Positions 1 through 11,249 of a stretch of 64,000 bases of DNA are shown piece by piece. The notes under the pieces were generated by a model. It ran no database searches, was not told the origin of the DNA, and was given only the letters and a program-made list of their open reading frames with translations. The position numbers and the translations under genes are program-made. The stretch's first letter is position 1. Each line of letters starts with the position of its first letter. Origin of the DNA: Coriaria nepalensis (Eukaryota > Streptophyta > Magnoliopsida > Cucurbitales > Coriariaceae); contig CP114493.1 in NCBI GenBank assembly GCA_027186245.1, forward strand, positions 10,361,501 through 10,425,500, given 5' to 3'.

Positions 1-926
1 AGAACGTCCGAATCACTGATGCTACGTAAAGCGAGACATATTCATAATAAGCTATCCACGTGGATGTTCCTTGTTGAATTTATTTTCGTTTTCTCTTCTT
101 CTTCGTTTACCTTTCTCTTTTATTTCCTTCTCTCTCTCACACACACTCTCTCTCTTCCTTTCCATCGGCCGTCCCTCCTCTCTGTTGTCTTCTCAGTGGG
201 AAGAGAGATGCTGTGTCATTTGCGAGAGAAAAGAGGGAGTGGTCCTTACCCTCGTCCGTTTCGGGATAGCAGTAGCAGGCCTGCTTTTCCTTAGCAACGA
301 ACCTAACCTTGGAGTTCGACATACATGATGCATGATTTAGAGGATTTCGGTTGAGATTATATTTATAAAAAAAACGCTGCTTTCCCTTCCTTTTATATAA
401 TCTCATTCGAAAACATCTATATAGCGTCCACTGTAAGTTGCTTTGTAGTTATGTTTCTTCTATTTCTTTTCCTTTTGATCAATTTCACGTAAGATGAGGC
501 TTCCAACCCAAGCAAAGTTCTCTTACAATAGCTGAAACCGGAGATTCTGACGTAAAACGGGGAGAATAAAAGGTGGTAGGAGAGTTTTCTTCTGGTGAAA
601 AAGGTAGAGGAGGTTAAATACAAGTGTTGGTCGGTGAGAAATTCAGAGTAATATCTTTTCAAAAGAATATTCCTTTTCCTTCTTCTTCTCTTTTCGTAAT
701 AGCTATCAAGTATAGTAGTAGAAGCTCTGAGTGGTTCGTCGAAAGTATTAGTAAATTTGTACAATTGGGTTCTATTTTGGTTTGAGGGTGCTATGCCAAT
801 CGAAGACGAGGGATTCTGACTGAAAATCGACTTCCTCGATTGGGATCATGTTAATTCCTGCATAACTTTGTACAAACAAACGTGATGCGATGAGGAATTC
901 CGGCATAGTTTGTTTGAGGTGGTAAC
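1..926. other. Upstream spacer and probable 5' leader of the kinase pseudogene
   Basis: No coding region is supported here. The strand is pyrimidine-rich around 90-175 (CT/CA-rich runs), then AT-rich, and leads into the first ATG of the kinase pseudogene at 927. The short open frames on both strands have low-complexity or arbitrary composition and no domain I recognise. The part just before 927 is probably the old 5' leader, but no splice sites or TATA box are clear enough to call. Confidence 0.5.
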
Positions 927-1642
927 ATGAGTTGCAGCGAGAACAAGAGAGGAAGAGAGGAGACAGAGCCTGATGAGTTGCCTCCTCCTATGTCTCCTGC
1001 GTTAGAACCAAAACCTGTTACTCAGAATGGATCCATCACGTCCTCCCCACCATTAACAATCGATGAAAATCGTCTGGTTGACCCAAAATTGTTGTTTATT
1101 GGGTCCAAAATTGGTGAGGGAGCTCATGGCAAAGTTTAGCAAGGAAGGTCAGTGAGTGTTTGTACTCACAACTGTTACCTTACTCAAAGATTTGCTATTA
1201 TATTTGTTACATCAATTAATTATTGGGTGTATTTGTTCCAGGTATCGGGATAAAATTGTTGCAATCAAAGTTCTCCATCGTGGAAGTAAACCTGAAGAAA
1301 GAGCTTCACTTGAAAATCAGTTTGCCCGAGAAGTCATCATGATGTCTCGAGTGACACATGAGAATCTTGTCAAGGTGAGTGCTGCAGCGAGAATTAATAT
1401 CACTCCATCTAATTTACCGGGTGTAACTCATTTCTGTTCTCCGCAGTTTATTGGCACTTGTAAAGATCCCTTAATGGTGATAGTGACAGAGCTATTGCCA
1501 GGGATGTCTCTTCGGAAGTACTTAGGTAGTATTCGCCCAAACCAACTAGACCTTCATGTAGCTATTAACTATGCGCTGGATATTGCTCGTGCTATGGATT
1601 GTCTACATGCCAATGGCATAATACATAGAGATCTGAAACCTG
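927..1642 (+). pseudogene. ATN1-like (Raf-type) Ser/Thr kinase pseudogene, 3' truncated
   Basis: Exon 1 (927-1147) encodes an acidic N-terminus and the glycine-rich loop (GSKIGEGAHGKV). Exon 2 (1242-1374) carries the VAIKVL lysine and exon 3 (1447-1642) runs to IIHRDLKP. Both introns (1148-1241, 1375-1446) have GT-AG ends, and the family order matches plant ATN1-like soluble kinases of the Raf-like group. Two breaks are visible. A TAG stop at 1137-1139 replaces the Tyr codon that normally follows GKV, just before the intact intron-1 donor. The last exon ends at a good GT donor after HRDLKP, but no exon for the DFG, activation-loop or C-lobe region follows before the PPR gene at 2545. Any product would be about 70 residues with no kinase fold. 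Family call is strong; the exact member is inferred. Confidence 0.85.
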
Positions 1643-2544
1643 GTACCATATGGCTACTTCAGCTGACTATTGCTTATGTTCTGGCTGTTTCTTTAAGCTA
1701 AACTACATGCAAGGAAATGCAATGTCTGTACATTTTTACTTTCTCATTGGACTTCGCTATTTTCGTTCTTTTCACTAATACTCGTAGGTTTACAGGGAAA
1801 TATTTCCAACTTATCTTTCAGTTCAGACTAGATGTAGAATGACATTTTGTAGTCTATACCTTGTTTGTTTAATTCCAACCCATTTTCCTTACAAATTCAA
1901 TGTTTTTGCTTAATACACACACCTGCAATGTCAACCTTTGATTGTTAGTCGACGGGGGATAAGTAACACCTATCATTAGTTTTGTCACTATTATCTTATC
2001 TACTTTCTATACATGCTCTGTTTAGTTTTTTTAGTCAATTATTGAAATCTTTGCTTTTGAAACAAAGAAATCGACAGGAAATTAGTAAAAAGAAAAAGAA
2101 AAAGAAATTCCTTTGCATGTGCAAAGCATGGATATGATTGTTCCAAACATGTTATTAAGCATAGTGACTAGGTCTGAGTGGTTTTTCTTTGGTCCATTGA
2201 GTGCATCTCTGTGTCAGTATCATATGTTTGAGAAGTTCTGTTCATGGCAATATTTACTACAAAAATTCAGTCTGATTTTGCAAGTCATTCTAGTGTGCTA
2301 GCCACTAAGAGTATATATCCCTTTAGATTGGAGATGACATAAAGCTTCATTGAAATCACTTCACCAAATAAATCGTCAGATGAGATGGAGTTCAAACTTC
2401 ACAATACTTGCAGAAATTCGATTCAATTCGAAAAGATGGGATAATGTCACGCAGTGAGTCGTCCCCGCCTCGGATCCTGCTTTTAATGGCACCGGCTTAT
2501 GCTCAAAACGTCCGACTTCAGGCCCGCAATGAGTCGTCATCGTT
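1643..2544. other. Spacer where the kinase 3' exons should be
   Basis: AT-rich sequence starting at the orphan splice donor of the kinase pseudogene. I looked for the remaining kinase exons (DFG, APE, C-lobe) in all frames and saw none. Near 2450-2540 a GC-richer stretch carries two copies of a 'gcaRtgagtcgtc' motif just upstream of the PPR gene. No gene is supported. Confidence 0.5.
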
Positions 2545-4290
2545 GTGAAATGGAACATGTTGCGTAGAGCTACCAAAGAAAGAATCGTCGTAAAATGGAA
2601 CACGTTACAGTTACAGTTACAGTTACAGAGAGGTGCAACTGCAGCTTGGCACATGATTTCCAACCTTCAACAGCTTTCTTCCACGAAACAGGTAGAACAA
2701 GCCCAAGCTTTGATCACCAAATCTGGCCTCCACAACCACACTCCCTTGATCTCAAAGCTCGTTGCCTTCTATTCCCTATCCCCTTCCGGAAGTCTTGTTC
2801 ATGCTCATTCTTTGTTTGAACAAACTGCAATGGACAATTCCTTCGTTTGTAATACCATGATTAGAGCTTATGCTAAGAGCGTTGTTCCCATCCAAGCTAT
2901 AAGGATTTACAACCACATGCAGTTCATGGCTGTCGAGTCTGATCATTTCACTTTCAATTTTGTGCTCAAGGCTTGTGCGAGAGCTTGCAAATGCATGGAG
3001 GATGACGCTAAGTCCAATGCGATATGCATTATTTCTTGTAAGGGATCTGAAATTCATGGTCGGATCATGAAGCTGGGATTCGCCGGTGATTTTTATGTTC
3101 AAGATTCGTTAGTCTATATGTATTCTCATTGTATGTCCGTCGTAGTTGCTCGTCAAATGTTCGACGAAATGACTGAGAGAAGCATTGCATCATGGAACAT
3201 CATAATATCAGGGTATGATCGAATTAATGACTTTGAATCAGCGGATTCTCTTCTTGCGCTGATGCCTCGAAGAAATGTGATTTCTTGGAATATCTTATTG
3301 GCGCGATGCATAAGGTTGAGTAACATTGAAGTTGCAATGAAAGTATTTCAAGACATGCCGGAGAAGGATTCCGTGTCTTGGAATTCGATTATTTCTGGCT
3401 ATATACATGTGAAGAATTATGATAAAGCAATGGAGCTCTTTCATAAGATGCAAAATGATACTGATATCAAGCCAACACAAGTAACATATGTGTCTGTCTT
3501 AGGCGCTTGTGCTGAAACAGGAGCATTGGATATGGGGAAGAACATCCACAAGTCATTGAAAGAAAACAAGTATAGAATGGAAGGATATTTAGGGAATGCG
3601 CTTGTAGATATGTATGCTAAATGTGGACATCTGAATTCAGCCTGGGAGGTATTCAATGAACTCAAGATGAGGCCCATAAGTTGTTGGAATGCAATGATCA
3701 TGGGCTTAGCCGTCCATGGTCACTCGGAGAAAGCTTTGGAATTATTTGCTTCCATGGAAATTAAGCGTGATGGAGTGAAACCCAACAGGGTAACTTTCAT
3801 TGCCCTATTGATTGCTTGCAGCCATAAGGGATTAGTGGGTGAAGGGCGTTTGTATTTTAAGCGGATGATGGTGGAGTACGGGATAGAACCTGATTTAAAG
3901 CATTATGGATGCATGATTGACCTTCTGAGCAGATGGGGATTGTTAGATGAAGCGTGCCAGATGATCAAAACTTGCCCTTTTCACTCGAGCTCTGTTTTGT
4001 GGAGAACTTTGCTTGGGGCATGTAGAGTACATGGGCATGTGGAGTTGGGTGAAGAATCGTTCAAACAACTTGCAAAAATTGAGGCGTTGAGAGATGGGGA
4101 TTATGTTCTGTTATCAAACATCTATGCTGAAGGTGAGAGATGGGATGATGTTGAGCGATTGAGGAATCGGATGATCCATTTGGGTGTCTCCAAGAGACCT
4201 GGATCAAGCCATGTTCAGAGTTTAGATTTGGGATGCAATGCAATAACGCAGCTGCAAGTTAGGCGAATGGTTTTATCATATGAACCCTAG
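2545..4290 (+). CDS. Pentatricopeptide repeat protein, PLS class with E-type C-terminus
   Basis: An intronless 581-residue frame with consecutive PLS-type PPR motifs (for example WNTMI-like, SWNIIISGY, SWNSIISGY, YVSVLGACAETGALDMG, WNAMIMGLAVHG) from about residue 45 to 480. It ends in an E/E+ region (VLWRTLLGACRVHGHVELG, YVLLSNIYAEGERWDDVERLR) and has no DYW deaminase domain. Such proteins bind organellar RNA and usually support C-to-U editing or processing in mitochondria or plastids; the target cannot be read from the sequence. The start is uncertain: the first ATG (2545) gives an N-terminus including a LQLQLQLQ tract encoded by a GTTACA hexamer repeat, while the Met at 2653-2655 begins MISNLQQLSS, closer to where related proteins start. 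The frame is open and looks functional. Its 3' end is followed by a spacer. Confidence 0.88.
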   Translation: MKWNMLRRATKERIVVKWNTLQLQLQLQRGATAAWHMISNLQQLSSTKQVEQAQALITKSGLHNHTPLISKLVAFYSLSPSGSLVHAHSLFEQTAMDNSFVCNTMIRAYAKSVVPIQAIRIYNHMQFMAVESDHFTFNFVLKACARACKCMEDDAKSNAICIISCKGSEIHGRIMKLGFAGDFYVQDSLVYMYSHCMSVVVARQMFDEMTERSIASWNIIISGYDRINDFESADSLLALMPRRNVISWNILLARCIRLSNIEVAMKVFQDMPEKDSVSWNSIISGYIHVKNYDKAMELFHKMQNDTDIKPTQVTYVSVLGACAETGALDMGKNIHKSLKENKYRMEGYLGNALVDMYAKCGHLNSAWEVFNELKMRPISCWNAMIMGLAVHGHSEKALELFASMEIKRDGVKPNRVTFIALLIACSHKGLVGEGRLYFKRMMVEYGIEPDLKHYGCMIDLLSRWGLLDEACQMIKTCPFHSSSVLWRTLLGACRVHGHVELGEESFKQLAKIEALRDGDYVLLSNIYAEGERWDDVERLRNRMIHLGVSKRPGSSHVQSLDLGCNAITQLQVRRMVLSYEP

Positions 4291-4806
4291 CATAGCTTGA
4301 GCCTGAACTCGTGTGTAGAATATAGAGATGCATTCTATTTCTGGGTCATTGCTGTAATCATGACAATAGGTTGTAATGTAGAAGAGGATTTCAGTTTGAT
4401 GTTTATTTGCAGAACTTTAATCTGGTCAAATGTTAATCGAAATAAAGAAGAAAGATTTGTATGAGATTAGCCAAGAAATGATAGTAGTGTATTTAGGTAT
4501 GATATTGGAGAGTTAATGGATGAAATTCCTCCTCATTTTAATTTTCTCGAGAAAATCTCAACTAAACTATTGATTCATATAATGGAGTCCTTGTACTTGT
4601 ATATATATATATATATATCGGATTGCTTTCAATATATTTAAAATGGAAGTGAAATGGAAGTGAAATGGAGAGTCCATATATACTCTTTAATTCTAAGTGT
4701 TTGAAAACGTTGCAAGTTGGTTGGATGTTGGAAGAATGATGTTTTGCAGTAATTCTTTCAAAGCATTTAAAACAGAGACAAAGTAACCATAAGTTGAATT
4801 TAAAAT

Positions 4807-4846
4807 GCCCATTGCCCATTGCCCATTGCCCATTGCCCATTGCCCA
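4807..4846. repeat. Heptanucleotide microsatellite (GCCCATT)5
   Basis: Five perfect head-to-tail copies of GCCCATT followed by a partial copy, about 200 bp upstream of the nsLTP start codon. A minisatellite of this kind is often length-variable between individuals. Confidence 0.95.
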
Positions 4847-4989
4847 CCTACGTCGAGTCGATTCGATGGATAATAAACGCCGTGAATTTAATTGGCTCAC
4901 CAACCAATGAAGCTGTAATCTGAAGCATATTTACCCACCAATTAATTAACGTATGTACATTGGCAGCACCGATAACATGCAGCTGTAGC

Positions 4990-4996
4990 TATATAT
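4990..4996 (+). promoter_or_regulatory. Probable TATA box of the nsLTP gene
   Basis: TATATAT lies about 50 bp upstream of the nsLTP ATG. That spacing fits a short 5' leader for a highly expressed nsLTP, but the transcription start is not observable. Confidence 0.5.
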
Positions 4997-5045
4997 TCGG
5001 TAAAAGCTAGCGAGAGTCTGTGTTAGATCTTCGTCGTCAATCGTC

Positions 5046-5557
5046 ATGCCAATTGCTTCCTCTGTTCTTCTCGTCTTCAAGATGGCGTGCTTTGCGTGCG
5101 TGGTGGCATTATTTGCAAGGGATGTCCATATTTACAGCACAGAAGCAGCGTTGACATGCAACCAGGTGGTAAGCGACCTGACCCCATGCATTTCATACGT
5201 AGTCAATGGAGGGGCAGTTCCAGCACAGTGTTGCAATGGAGTTCGAACCCTCTGGAGTCAGGGTCGGACCACTGGTGACCGCCAGAACATATGCAGCTGC
5301 TTGAAGATGGCTCTCAATGGGATTCCTTACACTGCTTACAATGTCGGTCTTGCTGGTGCTCTTCCCAACAAATGTGGCCTCAACATCCCTTACAAGATTA
5401 GCCCCTCCACTGACTGCAAAAGGTATATATACTAGTTAGCAGGCCGTGGGACAGATATGTATACCTAGTTTCACTTTTTCAGTATTAGTGTTTGATTGTT
5501 TCTTATTAATTCGTTAATTATGACCATATATTATATATATGATGCAGTGTCAAGTGA
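5046..5557 (+). CDS. Non-specific lipid-transfer protein, type 1
   Basis: Exon 1 is 5046-5422 and exon 2 is 5548-5557. The intron (GT-AG) falls in the third-to-last codon, so the second exon holds only the end of one Ser codon, Val, Lys and the TGA. The 128-residue product has a signal peptide (about 1-34) and a mature domain starting ALTCNQVV. All eight cysteines are in nsLTP order (C, C, CC, CxC, C, C), with the type-1 hallmarks TTGDRQ and IPYKIS. Type-1 nsLTPs are secreted, bind acyl lipids in an internal cavity and act in cuticle formation, signalling and defence. The intron just before the stop codon is typical of this family. Reading through the intron would give an incorrect CKRYIY end. 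An AATAAA at 5629-5634 is a likely poly(A) signal. Confidence 0.95.
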
Positions 5558-6539
5558 TCGATCAAACCCGCGCCTAAAATGGACCAGATTGGACTCGTCT
5601 AAGCAAGTTTGAGATATATTAGTTTTATAATAAATAATGATTCTCGTATATATATGTGCATGCATGAGTACTTGGTCTTACTGGATCTTGCATGAAAGCC
5701 AGTTGATATCTATATCATGTATGTAGAGCTACTATATCTTGTTGTATTATTAGTCTTTGTGAGTCATTCTTTGTCCAGATCGACCTTTCACTGGATCGGA
5801 CATGAGAAGTTAATGATCAAGATTAAGGACCCATATTTTTGTTCACGATTCCACTTGATTAATTATATTATTTAAATGACAACAAGAGAACACCACTACG
5901 TTACTTTTCGAAGGACAAAGCACCCATTTGGATCACTTACGTACGAAATTGTCTATCTATAATTTATAAACAGCATTCGAATTTTTAAAAAATTCTTTAA
6001 ATTAAATTTAAAGTGAGAAATATAAAAATATATACTTTTTTTAATATCTACTAAATTATATAATTATTATATTTTTAAGGAACAGATATAAATATTGTAA
6101 ACTCTCACAGCCTATTCAACAATCGAACCCAAAAAAAAAAGAAGTTGGGAGTAATGGACGGTTGGATGGAAAAGGCTGGGGAAGGAAGGAGATATTTTCT
6201 CTTATCCTCACCGGTCACCACTACATTAGTTGTAGTTGTAGTTGTAGTTGTACGCAGTGGATCGATCGAGGAGTGAAGACTAAAGTGATGGTGCCTTTTG
6301 GGGTGGGGACTACAGTAACGTGGCCTTTATGATCATCACTGTACCCGAGAAAAATGTTTTTTATTAAATAATTTCGTTTTCATTTTATTTATTTTATAAT
6401 TTTATTTTTTTATTTAGTAAATAAAAAATAAAATCTATATTTATCCACTTTCTTATATTCCTTATTTTTTTAGAAAATGCAGACCTACAACTACTGTAAT
6501 AAAAATAACTACTGATTGTCCCAAATCAAAATTATGATT
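5558..6539. other. Spacer downstream of nsLTP
   Basis: Contains the nsLTP 3' UTR with an AATAAA at 5629-5634, then strongly AT-rich sequence. A (TTGTAG)n tract lies at about 6222-6252. No gene is supported. Confidence 0.6.
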
Positions 6540-6578
6540 TTTTGGACAGTAATTTTAGCTTGATAATTTTGGACCGAA

Positions 6579-6611
<33 letters not shown>

Positions 6612-7500
6612 TTTTTAAGGTTTAATTTTAGGATTGTTGTTTAATATTTAATTTAATTTAATTTTAAATTTTAAATTTTAAGTTTTAAAAGGTAAAAATA
6701 TACTTACTACCACATATACAAATCTTGAAAATAACTTAAGTAAATCTAGGCCAAAAGGAGACCTCTGTCAAGATAACATTTTTTTTGAAACACTTTGGTT
6801 GTGCTCCTGATAACGAATCAGAGCACATGGAGCCATCCTCTTTTCTTTCTGTCAAGAAAAAATATGGCAGACTAACTGATATAAATATCAGTTAATGAAA
6901 GAGCCCAATGCAAAAAAATGCATGTTGGGTCTTTGAAACAGTTCAAATCATTTTGATATCTACTATCTCAGACCGAAATCATAATTTCATTCTAAAATAG
7001 TTAGGCTGAAATCATGTTTTTTTTTAGGTTTAGGTTTAATGCTTTTGTTTAACATTTAATTACATTATAAATTAAAGGCTTTAAATCTAAAGTTTAAGGT
7101 TTTAAGTTTAAAAATACAAAATTATACCTATTATCTCAAATCGAAATCATGATTTTGATCCAAATCATGATTTTGATCCAAATCAATCAAGGCAAAATCA
7201 TGCTTTTAAAAAAATATCTTTTTTAGGTTTAGTATTTGTTTAATATTTAATTTAATTATAAATTTAAGGTTTGAATTTTAAAGTTTAAGGTTTCGAGTTA
7301 AAAAATGCAAAAATATACCTACTATCTCAGATCAAAAGCATGTCTTTTTTTCTTTTCTTTTTTAGTTTAGGTTTAGGGTTTTTTTATATTTAAACATTTA
7401 ACTTAATTATAAATTTATGGCTTGAAGTCTAAAGTTTAATGTTTTAAATTTAAAAATAAAAAAATATACCCACTATTTTAAGTCTAGTTTTAAGATACCA
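6540..7500. repeat. Degenerate AT-rich tandem repeats
   Basis: A block of roughly 150-260 bp is repeated with heavy divergence. Each copy has a 'ggtttagg/ggtttaatt' start, a 'taatttaattataaattt' middle, a 'aaaatatacctactat' stretch and a 'gaccgaaatcatgatttt' end. Copies of the 'ctactatctcag' landmark are seen near 6960, 7128, 7318 and 7470. An AT tract sits at about 6580-6602. It borders the transposon relic on its right and could be its non-coding subterminal repeat region; that link is inference. Confidence 0.6.
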
Positions 7501-9900
7501 ATGCATAACTCCGGTTTACATGCATACTTTATGAGTAATGGGTCATCTATTTGTCGGTCTTTATTTGTCACCCCAACCAACATCGCAGTAAAGAGGTCGT
7601 CCACTATTGCTATGGCTTTCTTGCAATCCAAGGGAATAATTTGGGATAATTTTGTAATGAATCCAGATCAACAACAAACATTCATTGATATGCTGCCAAC
7701 TATTTCATTAAAATAAGGTTCAAAGTAAATTTATTATAATGTAAATAAAATGTTTAATTAAAATTGAATAATACTTACTGTATCGAGCAGCTACCTCCCT
7801 TGGTTTCTTAATATCCGAAAAAATTCTTTATCGGCTTGAATGCCCGTCACAGGTCCGATGGTTGGCTGATTGGCCCATGCCATTACAGCCCCCTCTGTGG
7901 CTTTATCTAGCGACCAAAATGGATCAAATTTGACTATATCCTTATTCGAGTATTTTCATATGTGTTCCGGATCCAAGAATGGAGACTTGAGGGTATAACT
8001 CAACATCTTAATCCTTTTTTGTGGATTCACTGGAGTCGCATAGGTGGGGTTGCCATCCATACCATCTTCAGACACCTCTTCATAAAAAATAAAATATATA
8101 AGATTTAGGAAATTTATTTATTTTTATTTTATAACTAAAATCTTAAATAAAACAATATACGTACATGAACCCTCTCCTATAATTTGAGTTTCAATATAGG
8201 CACCATCACTATCTCGACCTGCTAGGTCATCATTTAATACATCTCGTGGAGGGGAGAGACCAGCTCAAAAAAACCTTATATTACAAAATAATAATCTTAT
8301 TAATGTGGTGAAAATAAATCTACAATGTAAAAAATTATAAAATTTAAATTTAGTATTATCTCGGGTTGATGGCAAATACCATGTAGCGTATATACCATGG
8401 TCAGCTGAGATGTACTATGAAGCTGCTTCCGCGTCTGCACCAGAAGATTGATAGATTGCACACCCTAATTTTTCAGCGATTAAACCGACCGACGCTCTAG
8501 CTTATCTAATCTATGCTCTAGCGCTTCTAATTTGGTGATTGAATCTCCTCCATTTTCTAACCGACGACCTCAATTTTCTCTTCCATCCTCTGCGTCATAT
8601 CTTGTAAATCGTGATCTACGGTTGGTGTAGATAGACAAAGTCGTTCGGTCCTATATACCTCATCCTCACCCTTTTCTGACTCCTCACTATTATCTTTATC
8701 ATCCTCCTTATTCTCTTCATCATCATCCTCCTCCTCCTCCTCCTCTTCTAACTCTTCCTTATTCTCTTCATCATCATCCTCCTCCTCCTTCTCACCATTG
8801 TCACTATAAACGGTATGATTAGAAGATTATTCATAATAGTCTGCCTCCCCTGTGGTCGGATCTAGTAAAGCCGCCATACGATCAATTACATCATCTTCAA
8901 CCTTATCTTCAAACGTGTCAATGCTGGTCATATAAGGAGTGGAGTCTTTTCTTCTTGATGAGCGTAAGATTCTATGCACTCTAGTTTACATCGTTAAAAG
9001 AATATTAGATAGGTTGATTAATTAAATAAATAGAGTATAAATAATTATTGGTCACAATAAAAACTAACATCCTAATTCCTCAGAACATTGACGATCTTCG
9101 TGTGTGTTGGCTTTGTATAATACATGACCCAATTCAGGATTTGTAGCCTATAAGTTTACTTTAGATGCTCTCCAAATGTCTTTATGATACTTGAAATCAT
9201 TTTAAAAGCTAATACCTATTGTAAAAGCATTAAAAAAGTATTCAATTAATAAAAACTTACTATTAAACAAAGCTAAGAGTACTAATTACCTGAAAGGCCA
9301 GCGAAAAACTAAATACGTTCAATTTCTCAACAACCATTTTTTTTCTCTAATTGCAACTCTTTTGGACTTTCTTCGAAAGGTCATCCCTCTTGATGTATTG
9401 AATAGTTCTCTCATATACTACTTTACGCAATGGTAGTTATCGAAGAACTCAATATCTGACACCATGTATAGATACCGAGCTGATATTTTGTGAAACTCTT
9501 TTATACTTGAGAGGTCAACCACCAAGAAGTAGAGCAATGCTAACTTCACATTTAGATCATCAATCTTTGTCACTTCATCAACATCTTCTTCATGTCGCCT
9601 TTTAGTTCTCATCTCAATGCTTTTGAAAATCTTCATAAGCACATCACATGTAATACTATCATTCCATTTGAACCAGTATTTTAGGAATTTTGCATTTTTC
9701 TTTACTGTGCGAGATAAAGAGGCCGACGGCTTGTGACATCTTAGTCTGGTAATAAAAGCAAACTCTTTCATCAAGTAATGAAGAGGATGGCCATTTATTA
9801 TGTACCATGCCTCATACTTTGTTTTTACTAAACTTGACGAAAGACCAAGATACTGACTATCTGAGCGGAGAGTGAAAATCTCTTATTAACTTTCAAGAAA
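7501..9900 (-). mobile_element. Decayed transposon with DUF1985 domain (MULE/Ulp1-type relic)
   Basis: On the minus strand, 9774-9418 reads through a segment beginning FAFITRLRC and ending DIEFFDNYHCVK. This matches the DUF1985 pattern of an 'FxLITGLRC' start and a 'LVDDLxxFNxYPWG' end with a KLALLYFL core. After a stop, neighbouring frames continue as VYERTIQYIKRDDLSKKV and FSFSLAFQV, the usual next DUF1985 blocks, so at least two frame breaks separate them. Further along (about 8900-8590) is an Asp/Glu-rich linker followed by DLQDMTQRMEEKIE, typical of the variable middle of these elements. DUF1985 proteins in plants are mostly carried by Mutator-like elements with Ulp1-type peptidases; no peptidase domain is readable here. 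Termini and target-site duplication were not found. 7501-7716 is open on the plus strand but unrecognised. Confidence 0.65.
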
Positions 9901-11249
9901 TGACCAAAACATGATTTGCTAAACATTTCAGCTCTCTATAATTAAGGTTTTTCTTAATTATAGAAATCACATCGTATAACTTTGAATGAATAGAAATCAC
10001 GCAAGAAAAATGATCATCATACTTCAACACCTAGGTAAGTGTAGGCGATCCATCCCCCTGAAAATAAATAAAAAAATGTTCAATTTATTTACAAAACTCC
10101 TTATCTTGTGAAATAATAATATTTCTTTCAGTTCTAAGTCTTGTGAAATTAAAAATTTTGGTATAAGATACAGGCTCAAGTTGTTGTATGCAAGCATAAT
10201 ATTTCATAAAATAAAACTTAAACTCAGATTTCATATAATCAAATCTTTAAATTTGATTATAAATGCATACCGTGTGATTTTTATATTCTTCGGACCAGCG
10301 CTCTTCGTTATCCACCTTTAATAGTGATTTCAGACTTAAAGTTGATTTTATATCGGCGTTGTGGGTAATTTCACAAGTGAGAAAGGTGAGAGGGAGAGAC
10401 TATTAGAACTTGGAAAAGAAATGTAGGTGATTTTGGGGTAAGAAATGAGAGAGATACGGTCACCTGAAATGTGGTGTGAGAAGGGTGAAATGTGAATGTG
10501 AGTATGTGAGAAGAGGAAGAAGAAAGAAAGAAAAAGAAAGAGGGATTTAAGTTTGTATCATAAATATTAGGGTGTATTAGTCTTTTTAGTTTTTTAGTTT
10601 TTTTTTTCTCTTCATTTAATTTTATTTATATATTTTTAAAAATCATGTATTAAGGCTCTAGTAGACCTGTACGCTGCTAATTCAATCATCCAAACTAACG
10701 AGATTTTGACATCAAAAATCTTTATTTACTTCAATAATAACGTTATTAGAGGGTAGGAGAAAATGAGATTATCATGCATACATACATTTGTATCAATTAA
10801 GAAGCAGCTGCTACTGCTAGGCTGGAGCCAAAGGAAGTGGGGAATGAGTTTATGCTGCAGCTGCCGCAGATGTGGACCATTTCTGAAAAATAACTTAGAA
10901 GCTGGAATCAATCGTACAACTAATTAAAGAAACAGGGTCCCAGATTCTGATACCCTCAATTGAGCCACTCGAACAAACCTACCTCTCAGTATTATTACTT
11001 ACTCTTCACTTCTACTACTACTACTACTACTACTAGCCCTTTTTTCTTTGCTTTTCCTGGAGACAATAAAAGAAGGTGATGCTCTTTGTGTGTCCTTTTT
11101 CTAGCTGGAATCTTTACAACATTAGGATTGTAACCCAAAGACAGCCTGCTTCTAGCTACTAATTAGTACCTAAGATATCAAACAAGACAGGTTGTTGTTG
11201 TTGGGTTTGAATTGTGTCGAGGATCAGTAGCCGCCAATTATATAGCAGG
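9901..11249. other. Spacer upstream of the ATL pseudogene
   Basis: AT-rich sequence, probably the 5' flank of the DUF1985 relic up to about 10560 (with an AG-rich patch near 10380-10550). Unique sequence follows, with a (CTA)n microsatellite at about 11012-11035. I see no gene. The short minus-strand frame at 10726-10911 has no recognisable features. Confidence 0.5.

Larger units (their letters stand above)
4291..5045. other. Spacer between PPR and nsLTP genes
   Basis: Holds the PPR 3' region, an AT dinucleotide tract at about 4600-4618, a heptamer tandem repeat (separate entry) and the nsLTP promoter. No coding region is supported. Confidence 0.6.

Noticed and set aside
7360..7390. Telomere-like TTTAGG/TTTAGGG motif, possible interstitial telomere
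   Set aside because: Only about two partial units in a T-rich degenerate repeat; expected by chance there.
10740..10920. Possible microRNA hairpin ('gcagctgctactgc' ... 'gctgcagctgccgc')
   Set aside because: Pairing is short and interrupted, and no known plant miRNA sequence is present.
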